Source: Xylophilus ampelinus
GTDB lineage: Bacteria; Pseudomonadota; Gammaproteobacteria; Burkholderiales; Burkholderiaceae_C
Reading direction: 5' to 3'
NCBI RefSeq assembly: GCF_003217575.1
Contig: NZ_QJTC01000010.1
Location: forward strand, 1-64,000
DNA: 64,000 bases
The translations under genes and the position numbers were made by a program. Of this stretch, positions 10,097 to 18,777 are shown in pieces. The notes under the pieces are model-generated. The model worked only from the letters and a program-made list of their open reading frames with translations. It did not search any database and had not been told where the DNA came from. How positions within the stretch are numbered: position 1 is the first letter of the stretch; each line of letters starts with the position of its first letter.

Positions 10097-11407
10097 ATGA
10101 TCACTGTGCCATCCCCGGCCGCCAAGAAACCCTTCTATCGTTCGCTCTACCTGCAGGTCATCACCGCGGTGATGATCGGCGTACTGCTCGGGCACTTCTA
10201 TCCGCAGGTCGGCGAATCGATGAAGCCGCTCGGCGACGGGTTCGTCAAGCTGATCAGGATGATCATCGCGCCGATCATCTTCTGCACGGTGGTGATCGGC
10301 ATCGCCGGCATGGAGGACATGAAGAAGGTCGGCAAGACCGGCGGCCTGGCGCTGCTGTATTTCGAGGTGGTGAGCACCATCGCGCTGATCGTAGGCCTGG
10401 TGCTGGTCAACCTGTTCAAACCGGGCGCCGGCATGAACGTCGACCCGTCGACGCTCGATACCAAGGCGATCGCCGCCTACACCGGCCCCGGCAAGATGCA
10501 GGGCACGGTCGATTTCCTGCTCAACATCATCCCCAACACCTTCGTCGACGCGTTCGCCAAGGGCGAGATCCTACAGGTGCTGTTGCTGGCAGTGCTGTTC
10601 GGCTTCGCGCTGCACCGTTTCGGCGGCCGCGGCACGCTGGTGTTCGACGTGATCGAGAGGGGCTCGCACGTGCTCTTCGCGATCGTCAACTACATCATGA
10701 AGCTGGCGCCGATCGGGGCATTCGGCGCGATGGCCTTCACCATCGGCAAGTACGGTGTCGGTTCGCTGTTGTCGCTGGGCTACCTGATGGCGGTGTTCTA
10801 CCTCACCTGCCTGCTGTTCATTTTCGGCGTGCTGGGAACGATCGCGCGCTTGCACGGCTTCAGCATCTGGAAGTTCATCAAATACATCAAGGAAGAGCTG
10901 CTGGTCGTGCTGGGCACCTCGTCGTCCGAATCGGTGCTGCCGCGGATGATGGAGAAGATGGAGCGACTCGGCGCCAAGAAGACCTGCGTGGGCCTGGTGA
11001 TCCCCACCGGCTACTCGTTCAACCTCGACGGCACGTCGATCTACCTGACGATGGCGGCGGTCTTCATCGCCCAGGCCACCAACACCGACATGACCCTGGT
11101 GCAGGAGATCACGCTGCTGGCCGTGCTGCTGCTCACCTCCAAGGGGGCGGCGGGCGTCACCGGCAGCGGCTTCATCGTACTGGCCGCGACGCTGTCGGCC
11201 GTGGGCCACGTTCCGGTGGCCGGCCTGGCGCTGATCCTGGGCATCGACCGTTTCATGTCGGAGGCGCGGGCGCTCACCAACCTGATCGGCAACGGCGTCG
11301 CCACGCTCGTCGTCGCCAAGTGGACCGACGAACTCGACGAGCAGCGGATGCATGCTGTGCTCGACAACGAACCGGTCGAAGAACTCAAGGGCTCGGACGC
11401 GCCCTGA
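10097..11407 (+). CDS. dctA: C4-dicarboxylate:cation symporter
   Basis: A 436-residue DAACS-family inner-membrane transporter importing succinate, fumarate and malate. The signature serine-rich hairpin [17 protein letters not shown] and the [17 protein letters not shown] motif are intact. There are about eight hydrophobic segments. A GGAG eight bases before the ATG at 10097 decides the start; longer upstream frames are artefacts. Confidence 0.95.
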   Translation: MITVPSPAAKKPFYRSLYLQVITAVMIGVLLGHFYPQVGESMKPLGDGFVKLIRMIIAPIIFCTVVIGIAGMEDMKKVGKTGGLALLYFEVVSTIALIVGLVLVNLFKPGAGMNVDPSTLDTKAIAAYTGPGKMQGTVDFLLNIIPNTFVDAFAKGEILQVLLLAVLFGFALHRFGGRGTLVFDVIERGSHVLFAIVNYIMKLAPIGAFGAMAFTIGKYGVGSLLSLGYLMAVFYLTCLLFIFGVLGTIARLHGFSIWKFIKYIKEELLVVLGTSSSESVLPRMMEKMERLGAKKTCVGLVIPTGYSFNLDGTSIYLTMAAVFIAQATNTDMTLVQEITLLAVLLLTSKGAAGVTGSGFIVLAATLSAVGHVPVAGLALILGIDRFMSEARALTNLIGNGVATLVVAKWTDELDEQRMHAVLDNEPVEELKGSDAP

Positions 11408-11442
11408 GCGCATCCCCAGCGCATCGCCGGCGCATCCGCACC

Positions 11443-11520
11443 ATGGCGCTAGAAATCGAACGCAAGTTCCTGGGGGACGGCGACGCCCGGTGTGCCGCGC
11501 CCGGCACCGGGCTGGTCGGT
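11443..11520 (+). pseudogene. remnant of a CYTH-domain protein gene
   Basis: An ATG starts MALEIERKFLGDGDAR, which is the characteristic N-terminus of CYTH-domain (triphosphate tunnel) proteins, with the EIERKFL signature. After about 16 residues the similarity stops, and no catalytic barrel follows before the TonB receptor gene on the opposite strand. It looks like the 5' stump of a gene cut by a deletion or insertion. Confidence 0.55.
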
Positions 11521-11576
11521 GCTGGCCGCGCGTTGAAGCAGCCCGACAGTGCGGGTGGCCGCGGGCTGTCCGGACG

Positions 11577-13721
11577 TCAGAACCGGTGGTTCAAGGTCAG
11601 CTCCACCCGGCGGCCCTCGCCGACGAACCACTGGGTGGTGGTGTAGTAGGACGTCGTGAAGTAGCGCTTGTCGAACAAGTTGAACCCCCGCAGGGACAGG
11701 ACGGTAGCGGGCGTGGCACGCCACTGCAGCGCGAAATCGGTGGTCGAATAGGCGGGCAGCACGAGCGTGTTGGCATTGTCCGCATAGCGCTTGCCCACGT
11801 GCCGCACCCCGCCGGACACCGTCCAGTCCGGCCGAAGCCTCCACCCGATCCAGACATTGGCCAGGCGTTGCGGCACATCGGTCGGCACCTTGCCGTCGCG
11901 CGACACGGCCACGCCGCCCACGGCTTCGGCGAAATCGTCATAGCGCGCCTTGAGCACCGCCAGGTTGGCATCGAGCTGCACGGCGGTCGACAGCGCGACC
12001 GACACGGTGCTCTCGATGCCCTTCGACGACCGCTGGCCGACTTGCAGCCCCAGGGCCGGATCGGCAGGGTCGCGCGTCAACAAACGGTTCTTGGTGATCG
12101 TGTAGGCCGCCAGCGTCCAGTCGCCCCGGCGATCGCGGAACGCCTGCTTGAGGCCGACCTCGAACTGCCGGCCGGTGGAGACGTCGAAAGCGCTGTTGGC
12201 CGGCGACAGCATCAGCATGCCGTCCACCGGGTCGGCGGCCTGGGCGTACTGGGCATAGACAGACAGCGCGGGCCGCGGCTGGTAGACGGTGCCGACACGC
12301 CAGCCGATGTGGGCATAGCGCCGGTCGAAGGCTTGCCGGTCGACGACCAGGTCGCGGCGCGCGACCTCGGCGTGGTCGAAGCGCGTGCCTCCCACCAGGG
12401 ACCAGCGTCCGCCCAGCTCCAGCCGGTCTTCGGCGAACATCGCGTACTGGTCGGCGGTGTTGCGGTAGCGCGGCAGGAACGGCACAGTGCTCGCATAGCG
12501 CCCCGGCGCCGGATCGAAGACATCGACCGGTCCCGAACTTCCGGCATAGGTGTTGTTGCTGTGCCGCAAGCCGCTTCGGTTGAGGTCGAACCCCACCGAC
12601 AGCTGGTGGCTCAGACCGAAAACCGTGCCGGCAAAGCTCGCGTCGGTGGTGCTGCCGGTCTGCGACTGGTCGTGGGCGATCTCGGTATTGCCTGAGCGGT
12701 CGACCTGGCGAATGGCCGGGTTGTAGACGTAGATCTCGGCATTGCGCCAGTACCGGTCGCTGTCGATCCGGTAGAGCTTGCTGCGCAGCACGACGCCGCC
12801 GCCGGGCGACCACTGGGCCGCCAGCTCGGTCCAGCGGTCGTGGAAGTCGATCCGGCTGTCGGCCACGTTGTAGTTGGCCCTGCGCAGGGCCGCAAGCTGC
12901 ACCCCGTCGACAAGGGGCGTGCCGAAATAGCGTGCCGGCCGCTGCCGGCCCTGCGCATGGCTCAGGCTCAGTTGCAGGTCGGGCGAGACATCGAGCCGGA
13001 CTGCGCCGGAAAATGCCAGGGTGCGCGATTCGCCCCGGTCCACCCAGCCGTCGGAGCGGGCGGAGCGGATGTCGAAGCGGTAGGCGAGCCGGTCGTCGAC
13101 CGCGCCGCCGCTGCCGAAGGCCAGAGCCCGCTGGCCCCGGCTGCCCGCTGTGCTCTCGACCTCGTGGCGGACCGGGCCGCGGCCGGGCTTCTTCGGCACC
13201 ACGTTCACCACGCCGCCGATCGCGCCGTCGCCATGGACGACCGACGCCGGTCCGCGCAGCACCTCGATGCGGTCTATCGACCAGGTATCGAAAGGAAAGC
13301 TCACGCCCATGCCGCCGTACTGCCGCGTGCCGTCGTAGAGCCGCATCACCGAGGTGGTGTCGGTGAAACCTCGGGCCGACAGCGAGCTGCCGCTGTTGCC
13401 GGGATGTGCCAGGCTGGCGATGCCTGCGGAGCGGGTGACCGCGTCCACCAGTGCAGCGTCGCCCCGCGCCTCCAGCTGCGAGCGGTCGATCACGTCCACG
13501 CTGGCCGGCGTCTGCATGGGCGTGAGGTCGAGGCGCGAGCCGGTCGATACGGGCTGCTTGAGCCGGGGCGTGTCCCGGTCGGTCACCGTAGTAGTCGGCA
13601 GGCTGGCGGACGGCTGCGCCCCGGCGACAGCACCGACCAGGGCCGTCGTTCCGAAGCAGGACAGGCGAAGAAGCGGATGGGTCAGGAGGGCATGCATGGT
13701 GCGGAGCGAAGAAAAGAACAT
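11577..13721 (-). CDS. TonB-dependent siderophore/metal receptor
   Basis: A 714-residue outer-membrane receptor. A signal peptide ends near AGAQ. A plug domain follows (TPASVDVIDRSQLEARG, LSARGFTDTT, IEVLRGPASVVHGDGAIGGVVNVVPKKP), then a 22-strand barrel ending in the C-terminal Phe (LTLNHRF). No extra N-terminal signalling domain is present. The start is uncertain: 13721 (MFFSSL), 13697 (MHALL) or an ATG at 13874 that overlaps the PepSY stop as ATGA. It is last in a leftward metal-uptake cluster; the ligand is unknown. Confidence 0.85.
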   Translation of the reverse strand: MFFSSLRTMHALLTHPLLRLSCFGTTALVGAVAGAQPSASLPTTTVTDRDTPRLKQPVSTGSRLDLTPMQTPASVDVIDRSQLEARGDAALVDAVTRSAGIASLAHPGNSGSSLSARGFTDTTSVMRLYDGTRQYGGMGVSFPFDTWSIDRIEVLRGPASVVHGDGAIGGVVNVVPKKPGRGPVRHEVESTAGSRGQRALAFGSGGAVDDRLAYRFDIRSARSDGWVDRGESRTLAFSGAVRLDVSPDLQLSLSHAQGRQRPARYFGTPLVDGVQLAALRRANYNVADSRIDFHDRWTELAAQWSPGGGVVLRSKLYRIDSDRYWRNAEIYVYNPAIRQVDRSGNTEIAHDQSQTGSTTDASFAGTVFGLSHQLSVGFDLNRSGLRHSNNTYAGSSGPVDVFDPAPGRYASTVPFLPRYRNTADQYAMFAEDRLELGGRWSLVGGTRFDHAEVARRDLVVDRQAFDRRYAHIGWRVGTVYQPRPALSVYAQYAQAADPVDGMLMLSPANSAFDVSTGRQFEVGLKQAFRDRRGDWTLAAYTITKNRLLTRDPADPALGLQVGQRSSKGIESTVSVALSTAVQLDANLAVLKARYDDFAEAVGGVAVSRDGKVPTDVPQRLANVWIGWRLRPDWTVSGGVRHVGKRYADNANTLVLPAYSTTDFALQWRATPATVLSLRGFNLFDKRYFTTSYYTTTQWFVGEGRRVELTLNHRF

Positions 13722-13870
13722 GCTCGGCCCAGGGGGCAGCCGCGGCGCGCGCCCGGGCCGAAGTACTTGAGGCTGTGCAGCCGGCGGATGGCCCAGGCTG
13801 GGCTGCCGCCCTCGGGCAGCGTGCCCGGCACCCGAGCGGCCCGCCGGTGCAGGCGCCAGTGGCACGGGGT

Positions 13871-15427
13871 TCATGGTGGCGGGCACACGGTGGGGAATCG
13901 GAGGGCGCGCAGCTTCCGGCCCAGCCGGCGCCAGCCTATGGCGACGGCGGTCAGGCTGAGCGCCGCACCGCCCAGGCTCAGCGCGAGCAGAACGATGTCC
14001 CACAGCGGTCGTCGGTTCAGCAGCGGCAACCAGTCCCAGCTGTGCAGCATCGCGAACAGCCAGCGGCTGGTGCGCCGGTGGCCGTCGGTGCGGCCCAGCA
14101 CCGTGCCGGTGTGGGGATCGACATGGACCCAGGTCGCATGCGTGTCGGCGAACACCACGCGCAGGACCGGCAGCGGCTTGTCGGTGCCGCCGGTCATGGT
14201 GTGCGCTTCGCGGCTGTAGTAGTAGAGGTCATAGGCGTCGAGCCGGTCTATGTGCGCTACCGGGGCTCGCATGAGATGCGATGCGGCAGCACGGACCGTC
14301 TCCGCATCGAGCAAGCGCGGCTTCGCGGTGGCCGGGTCGAACAGCGCCGGCCGGCCCTGGGCGCGCTGGGCCAGCGCAGTGGTGCGGCCCAGGATGCGCA
14401 CCCAGCGCAACTCGCGTACGCCTGCGCCGGTCGCCGCCAGCAGCGCCTGCGGCGTCGCATCCTCGGCCGACCACGACAACGCGCCGCCCTGCAGCACCTC
14501 GGTGCGCAGCGGCGGCCCGCCGCTGTCGAAGATCTTCCAAGGATTCATCGACATCAGTCCGCTGAAGATCCATGTGATCGTCGTCAGCGCGAACAGCAGG
14601 CCGGCCATATGGTGCCAGCGCATCACCCGGCCCTGGTAGGGCGAGCGGGCACCGTTGCGGTATGGATGCCGAAAGCGCCACCGCAGCAAACCGACGGCGG
14701 CACCGGTGAGCGCCGTGACGATGCCGATGATCGACATACCCTCGACGATCGCCGCCCAGTAGCCGTCGAAGATATTGCCGCGCAGCGGATACATCCAGTG
14801 GATCCAGGTGCCGACGTAGTTCCAGAGCCGCTCGGCCCGCGGCGCATCGCACACCACCTCGCCGGTCTCGCCGGAGATGTAGAGCAGTGTCGCGTCGGCA
14901 TCGGTCAACTGCACTCGGTGCAGCGGCCGGTGGGCATCGAGGTCGCGCGAATGGGTGAAGGAATCTTCGTCGATCGTGCCCTCGTACCGGAGGCCGACGC
15001 CCGGCCCGGCATAAGCGGCCGCGGCGGCCAAAGCGCGCGGAGCATCCACCGCCGGCAGTCGTTCGCCGGTCAGGGCATCGACGACAACCACGCCAGCGCC
15101 GCGTGCAGCCGACATGCCGCGCGCCGCGATGGCAGGCTGCAGCGGCGTCGCCAGATACACGGCACGCCCGCCGCTGGCCTGCGCCAGCCGCAGTTCCTTG
15201 ATCGGCTCGCCGATGCCCGCGGCCCGCAGCGCCTGCAAGGGCGGGAGCACCGGCGAGGCAACGTCGAGCGACGGCAGATGCGCCAGTCGCTCCGCCTCGG
15301 TGAGCTTGGGATAGCCCACGTACATCATTACCATGCCCGAGACGAACCACATCGCGAAGAACGCGCAGGCGACGACGCCCACCCAGCGGTGGACCAGGAA
15401 CAGCCAGCGTTTGGCGTGGATGCGCAT
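13871..15427 (-). CDS. PepSY-associated transmembrane protein
   Basis: A 518-residue inner-membrane protein of the PepSY_TM family. Membrane helices lie at the N-terminus (RWVGVVACAFFAMWFVSGMVMMYVGY), the middle (MSIIGIVTALTGAAVGLLRW and MAGLLFALTTITWIFSGLMSM) and the C-terminus (LWDIVLLALSLGGAALSLTAVAIGW), with PepSY-like periplasmic segments between. Relatives often sit with siderophore receptors and may reduce or release ferric siderophores, which is inference. It lies between a truncated and a full TonB receptor. Confidence 0.8.
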   Translation of the reverse strand: MRIHAKRWLFLVHRWVGVVACAFFAMWFVSGMVMMYVGYPKLTEAERLAHLPSLDVASPVLPPLQALRAAGIGEPIKELRLAQASGGRAVYLATPLQPAIAARGMSAARGAGVVVVDALTGERLPAVDAPRALAAAAAYAGPGVGLRYEGTIDEDSFTHSRDLDAHRPLHRVQLTDADATLLYISGETGEVVCDAPRAERLWNYVGTWIHWMYPLRGNIFDGYWAAIVEGMSIIGIVTALTGAAVGLLRWRFRHPYRNGARSPYQGRVMRWHHMAGLLFALTTITWIFSGLMSMNPWKIFDSGGPPLRTEVLQGGALSWSAEDATPQALLAATGAGVRELRWVRILGRTTALAQRAQGRPALFDPATAKPRLLDAETVRAAASHLMRAPVAHIDRLDAYDLYYYSREAHTMTGGTDKPLPVLRVVFADTHATWVHVDPHTGTVLGRTDGHRRTSRWLFAMLHSWDWLPLLNRRPLWDIVLLALSLGGAALSLTAVAIGWRRLGRKLRALRFPTVCPPP

Positions 15428-15442
15428 CGGATGCCCCGCCGC

Positions 15443-15922
15443 TCAGAAGGCCTGGCGCGATACGATGTCCGCGGTATTGCGGACAATGTCGTACACCGTG
15501 ACCGCCGCGATCGAAGACAGCAGGTAGATGCCCGTGAACATCCGGCCGATCGCGCCGCCGTTGAAACCACGGTAGTGCACGCCGATTCTGCCCGGCACGT
15601 GGCGCACGGTGACGCGGGGGATGGCGCGCAGGATCTTCCGAGTGTCCTGGGCGCCCCGCGCGTCGATCGGGACGCGGTCGACGACCATGACCGCCGCCGG
15701 CGTCTCGCGCGGCGTAAGGCGCACGCCGCTGCCGGTGTCGCTCGGCGCGTCGAGGTCGAGCAGTCCGTCGGCGCGCGGGGCCGTATCGGAGACGACGACC
15801 GCCGCGAGGGCAGCGTCCGGGGCGGACTGCGCATGGGCCGCAGTGGCGATTCCAGCCGCGCACGAAAGGCACGGGCCCGGTGCGAGTGCGAATAGCTGCA
15901 AGTTCAAGGGGGTCGAATGCAT
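15443..15922 (-). pseudogene. truncated TonB-dependent receptor (signal peptide and plug only)
   Basis: A 159-residue frame with a signal peptide, then the start of a plug domain (RLTPRETPAAVMVVDR, LRAIPRVTVRHVPGRIGVHYRGFNGG). After FNGGAIGRMFTGI it breaks off into about 27 unrelated residues and a stop. Receptors of this class are 650-750 residues, so the barrel and most of the plug are missing. The in-frame reading extends upstream through the repeat tract at 16072-16170. It is probably an internal-deletion pseudogene. Confidence 0.6.
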
Positions 15923-16071
15923 GATGGCCGGCGGTGAGCCGCCGACACACGCCGGGGCCTGGAAAGAAGGTCGGAGGAAGCGCTGGCTTGCGCAGCCTCG
16001 GACCACGGAACTGGCGGCCGAACCCGGTTGGGCAAACGCACGCCCGACGGTGTTGTGGACAAGTCCCTCCA

Positions 16072-16170
16072 CACTGCACTGCACTGCACTGCACTGCACT
16101 GCACTGCACTGCACTGCGACTGCGACTGCGACTGCGACTGCGGCTGCGGCTGCGGCTGCGGCTGCGGCTG
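16072..16170. repeat. compound tandem repeat: 9x CACTG, 4x CGACTG, 5x CGGCTG
   Basis: Nine perfect pentamers (16072-16116) pass without a gap into four CGACTG hexamers (16117-16140) and five CGGCTG hexamers (16141-16170). It lies in the 336-bp gap between the DUF2946-like gene and the truncated receptor, about 150 bp upstream of the latter's start. Pentamer slippage changes the reading frame, as in phase-variable loci. Confidence 0.9.
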
Positions 16171-16259
16171 CGGTGCCGAAACGGTATGACGGAGCCTGCT
16201 GTCGAAGACGGGCGCCTGTGCCGGGTTCGGCCGTGCGACCCGCACGGCGGCGGGCGCTA

Positions 16260-16619
16260 CTAGGCGCGCGCGGGTGGCCCGCGCGCCGGCAGTGGCGCGC
16301 CGACCAGCTCAGCGATGTACGCGGCCGTGATCCGCTGCAGCGCGCGGGCGAGCGGCCGGCCCGGTTCCGGCACCTCGCCGACATCTGCGAAAGGCACGGT
16401 GGCGGCGAAGCACAGCGAACAATCGAGCGTGTGCTGCCCGGGCGCTGCGGTGCTGCCGTCGTCGCTGCTCACGACGAGCTTCACGCTGCCCCTGGCAGAG
16501 CAGACGATCTCCATCGCGACCGGATGGACGATCGGCGATGCGCCCGCTACGCACAGGGTCAACACGAACCATGCCAGAGCCAGTCGGGCCAGTGACGAGG
16601 AAGTGCGCAGCAGGTGCAT
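16260..16619 (-). CDS. small exported protein, DUF2946-like
   Basis: A 119-residue protein with an N-terminal hydrophobic signal (LARLALAWFVLTLCVAGASP). It has the pattern MEIVCSARGSVKLVV...HTLDCSLC: a Cys, a conserved VKLV strand and a Cys pair C-x-x-C. This pattern is seen in DUF2946 proteins, which often neighbour copper or iron TonB receptors. A start three codons further up (16628) is also possible. It heads the leftward cluster and may bind metal in the periplasm; that role is inferred. Confidence 0.6.
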   Translation of the reverse strand: MHLLRTSSSLARLALAWFVLTLCVAGASPIVHPVAMEIVCSARGSVKLVVSSDDGSTAAPGQHTLDCSLCFAATVPFADVGEVPEPGRPLARALQRITAAYIAELVGAPLPARGPPARA

Positions 16620-16679
16620 GGCCCGCATTATGGCGACTGCCGTCCCCCCTGCGGCCCCGCGCAGCAGGACGAAATGTCC

Positions 16680-16843
16680 TAGAGCGTGTTATGCCCGTCG
16701 ACGTACCCGCGAAAGCCGGGCAGAGGCCCGGCGGCAATGCGCAGGACACGTCGCGGTATGGATACCGCAAGCGGACTGCAACGCGGCAGCCGGGCCTCTG
16801 CCCGGCTTTCCCGAAGGTGTGTCAAAGTGCATAACACGCGCTA
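16680..16843. repeat. 164-bp nested palindromic element (MITE-like)
   Basis: Three inverted pairs share almost one centre: ends TAGAGCGTGTTATGC / GCATAACACGCGCTA (one mismatch), a perfect 22-bp pair at 16711-16732 and 16789-16810, and an inner GCGGTAT-GG-ATACCGC at 16753-16768. There is no coding frame of note. It could extrude as a cruciform or be a non-autonomous transposable element. Confidence 0.8.
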
Positions 16844-17302
16844 GCCGCGACCGGTAGGCCAGAATCGCCACCCCGGCCGTTGCTGATCTTGGTGGAGCGT
16901 CTGGCCAACCCGCCGGCATTCGCCGACGTGTCGGAGGAACGTTCGCTCAAGGTCCTGGCGTACCGCGCACCGTCCCTGGACCGGTCCGCCGACGCGTCCC
17001 GCTCGCCACAGGCACTGACACACAGTGCGGACAGGGGCGCACATCCGCACTCCGCCACGTACTTCCGAATCTTCTCGGCGCGCATGCGCAAGATCTGGCG
17101 TCGGCGGTCTGGGCAGACCCGAGCCGGGAGGCCTGCGTCCTGGATGCACCGGCGATGCGGCGGAGCAGAAGAGGCAAATGTGCAGTTCACGCCACGTCTG
17201 GGCGGCTTCCGGTTCTGGCACCACGGGCCGGCTCGAATCAAAGGCTTCCCACCCAGGCATGAAGCCGCACCGGGCGGCAGTGTCGAAACGAAGCCGAAAG
17301 CG
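16844..17302. other. 459-bp stretch with no recognisable gene
   Basis: Frames of 190 or more codons are open on both strands here, but both give Arg/Pro/Gly-rich products with no recognisable domain, no good ribosome-binding site and no family resemblance. I regard them as chance GC-rich frames. The stretch lies between the nested palindrome and the old tRNA terminator at the island edge. Confidence 0.4.
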
Positions 17303-17334
17303 AAAAGGCCCCACCATTTCTGGTGCGACCTTTT
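17303..17334 (-). terminator. displaced terminator of the tRNA-Ala/Glu/Asp cluster
   Basis: Read leftward, AAAAGG-TC-G-CACCA-GAAA-TGGTG-GGG-CCTTTT forms a stem with a small internal loop and ends in a T run. It sits 19 bp beyond the left 18-bp repeat, where the terminator of tRNA-Asp would have been before the island inserted. Confidence 0.65.
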
Positions 17335-17352
17335 GATTTCCTTGTGGAAATT

Positions 17353-17370
17353 TGGCGGAGTGGACGGGAC
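17353..17370. other. left attachment site (attL), 18-bp repeat of the tRNA-Asp 3' end
   Basis: TGGCGGAGTGGACGGGAC is identical to 24735-24752, the 3' end including CCA of the intact tRNA-Asp gene. The flanks diverge at once on both sides. It marks the left junction of the 7.4-kb island. Confidence 0.85.
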
Positions 17371-17477
17371 ACGTCCGCCCGCTCAAAAAATCCATAAAAA
17401 TCAACAGCTTGGAAGCGTTCAAGCGAAAAATCTCGCTACCGTAAATGCTACCACATTCGCTAACTCGTGAGGATCAT

Positions 17478-17555
17478 ATGAACACCCCCCAACACCGGTC
17501 AGCAAATTCCGACGACTCAATCGGAAGGTTGGGGGTGTCTTGCTATGATTCTTGA
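17478..17555 (+). CDS. 25-residue leader peptide upstream of the methyltransferase
   Basis: ATG at 17478 follows GAGGATCAT, a good ribosome-binding site, and encodes 25 residues (MNTPQHRSANSDDSIGRLGV...). It stops at 17555, overlapping the first 11 bases of the methyltransferase frame. Most of it lies in a nested hairpin that also contains the GGGGGTG stretch before the downstream ATG. Its translation could open the hairpin and couple or delay methyltransferase synthesis; this role is inferred. Confidence 0.45.
   Translation: MNTPQHRSANSDDSIGRLGVSCYDS
17482..17538 (+). promoter_or_regulatory. nested hairpin covering the methyltransferase ribosome-binding region
   Basis: Outer arms ACACCCCCCAAC (17482-17493) and GTTGGGGGTGT (17528-17538) pair with one bulged C. 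Inside, TTCCGA (17507-17512) pairs with TCGGAA (17521-17526) around an 8-base loop. The right arm holds the only purine-rich stretch before the ATG at 17545. Confidence 0.6.
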
Positions 17556-18777
17556 AGTCAACAAAGTTAGCAACAACATGGCAACTAGCCCTCAACTAGA
17601 CGACGGCACCAACATGGCACAGAGTGGCACTTTCTACGAGTTCTTCGCGGGTGGAGGGATGGCGCGAGCTGGGCTAGGCGAAGGCTGGACCTGTACGTTT
17701 GCCAATGACATTAGCGAAAAAAAGGCTGAGTCTTATCGCTCTAATTGGGGTGATGATCATCTGACCGTTGACAACGTCTACAACTTGACAGTCGACAATC
17801 TACCCGGTATAGCAGATCTGGCTTGGGGGTCCTTCCCATGTCAAGACCTTTCTCTCGCTGGTAACGGTCAAGGACTCAAAGGGGAGCGCAGCAGCGCATT
17901 CTGGGGGTTTTGGAAGTTAATTCAAGCCTTGAAGAAAGACGGTCGTAAGCCTAGGTCCATAGTTCTTGAAAACGTTTATGGCACCTTGACTTCGCATGAT
18001 GGCAAAGACTTTGAACAAATTGCAAAGGCAGTGGTGCGCGAAGGCTATGTGTTTGGTGCACTAGTCATAGATGCCGTTTACTTTGCACCCCAATCACGAC
18101 CTCGGCTCTTCATTGTTTGTGTGGCAGCTGATGCATTAGTGCCTAACTGCACTAATACTGCACTGCCATCACCAGCATGGCACCCTGATGCTGTTATTCG
18201 TGCATATAACAGATTGTCTAAAACTGCGAAGTCTGCTTGGAAATGGTGGAATCCAGCGCTTCCCACACAGCACGTAGCGACGTTAGACGACATCATTGAG
18301 CGTGAGCCCACCGGTGTACGCTGGCACACAAACGAAGAGACCGATAACCTCATTGCCATGATGACTGATGTCAATAGACGGAAAGTTATCGAAGCGCAGG
18401 CGACTGGAAAGACTAAGGTAGGAACAATCTACAAACGCACAAGGAACAGTGTACAGCGGGCTGAGGTAAGATTCGATGGTATTGCAGGTTGCTTGCGCAC
18501 TCCTGCTGGTGGCTCAAGTCGCCAAACTATTATGGTTGTGAATGGGCCAAATGTCCGAACACGCCTTGTTTCACCTCGTGAAATGGCAAGGTTGATGGGT
18601 CTCCCGGAAACTTACAAACTTCCTGAACGCTATAACGACACATACCATCTGCTTGGTGATGGCGTTGTAGCCCCGGTTGTAACGCACATTCGAGAGCATA
18701 TACTTTCGCCTATTCTGCTTGCTAATTCAAGTGCAAATGCCGGAACGTCGTTGCTGACACAGAGGAAGCGGGCTTGA
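17545..18777 (+). CDS. DNA (cytosine-5-)-methyltransferase
   Basis: A protein of up to 410 residues that transfers methyl groups from SAM to cytosine in DNA. Motif I is FAGGGMARAGLG (near 32), the catalytic motif IV is GSFPCQDLSLAG (Cys near 96), motif VI is VLENV, and motif VIII is QSRPRLFIV. The target-recognition region lies between about 210 and 310, and motif X (LLGDGVVAPVV) lies near the end. Met-12 or Met-24 are alternative starts. Its stop overlaps the start of the nuclease gene, so the two form one operon and probably a type II restriction-modification pair. Confidence 0.9.
   Translation: MILEVNKVSNNMATSPQLDDGTNMAQSGTFYEFFAGGGMARAGLGEGWTCTFANDISEKKAESYRSNWGDDHLTVDNVYNLTVDNLPGIADLAWGSFPCQDLSLAGNGQGLKGERSSAFWGFWKLIQALKKDGRKPRSIVLENVYGTLTSHDGKDFEQIAKAVVREGYVFGALVIDAVYFAPQSRPRLFIVCVAADALVPNCTNTALPSPAWHPDAVIRAYNRLSKTAKSAWKWWNPALPTQHVATLDDIIEREPTGVRWHTNEETDNLIAMMTDVNRRKVIEAQATGKTKVGTIYKRTRNSVQRAEVRFDGIAGCLRTPAGGSSRQTIMVVNGPNVRTRLVSPREMARLMGLPETYKLPERYNDTYHLLGDGVVAPVVTHIREHILSPILLANSSANAGTSLLTQRKRA

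Noticed and set aside
16072-16170. CRISPR array
   Set aside because: The units are 5-6 bp head to tail with no spacers; it is a simple sequence repeat.
16841-17470. Overlapping frames of about 190 codons on both strands
   Set aside because: No ribosome-binding site, no domain and strong Arg/Pro/Gly bias; treated as chance frames.
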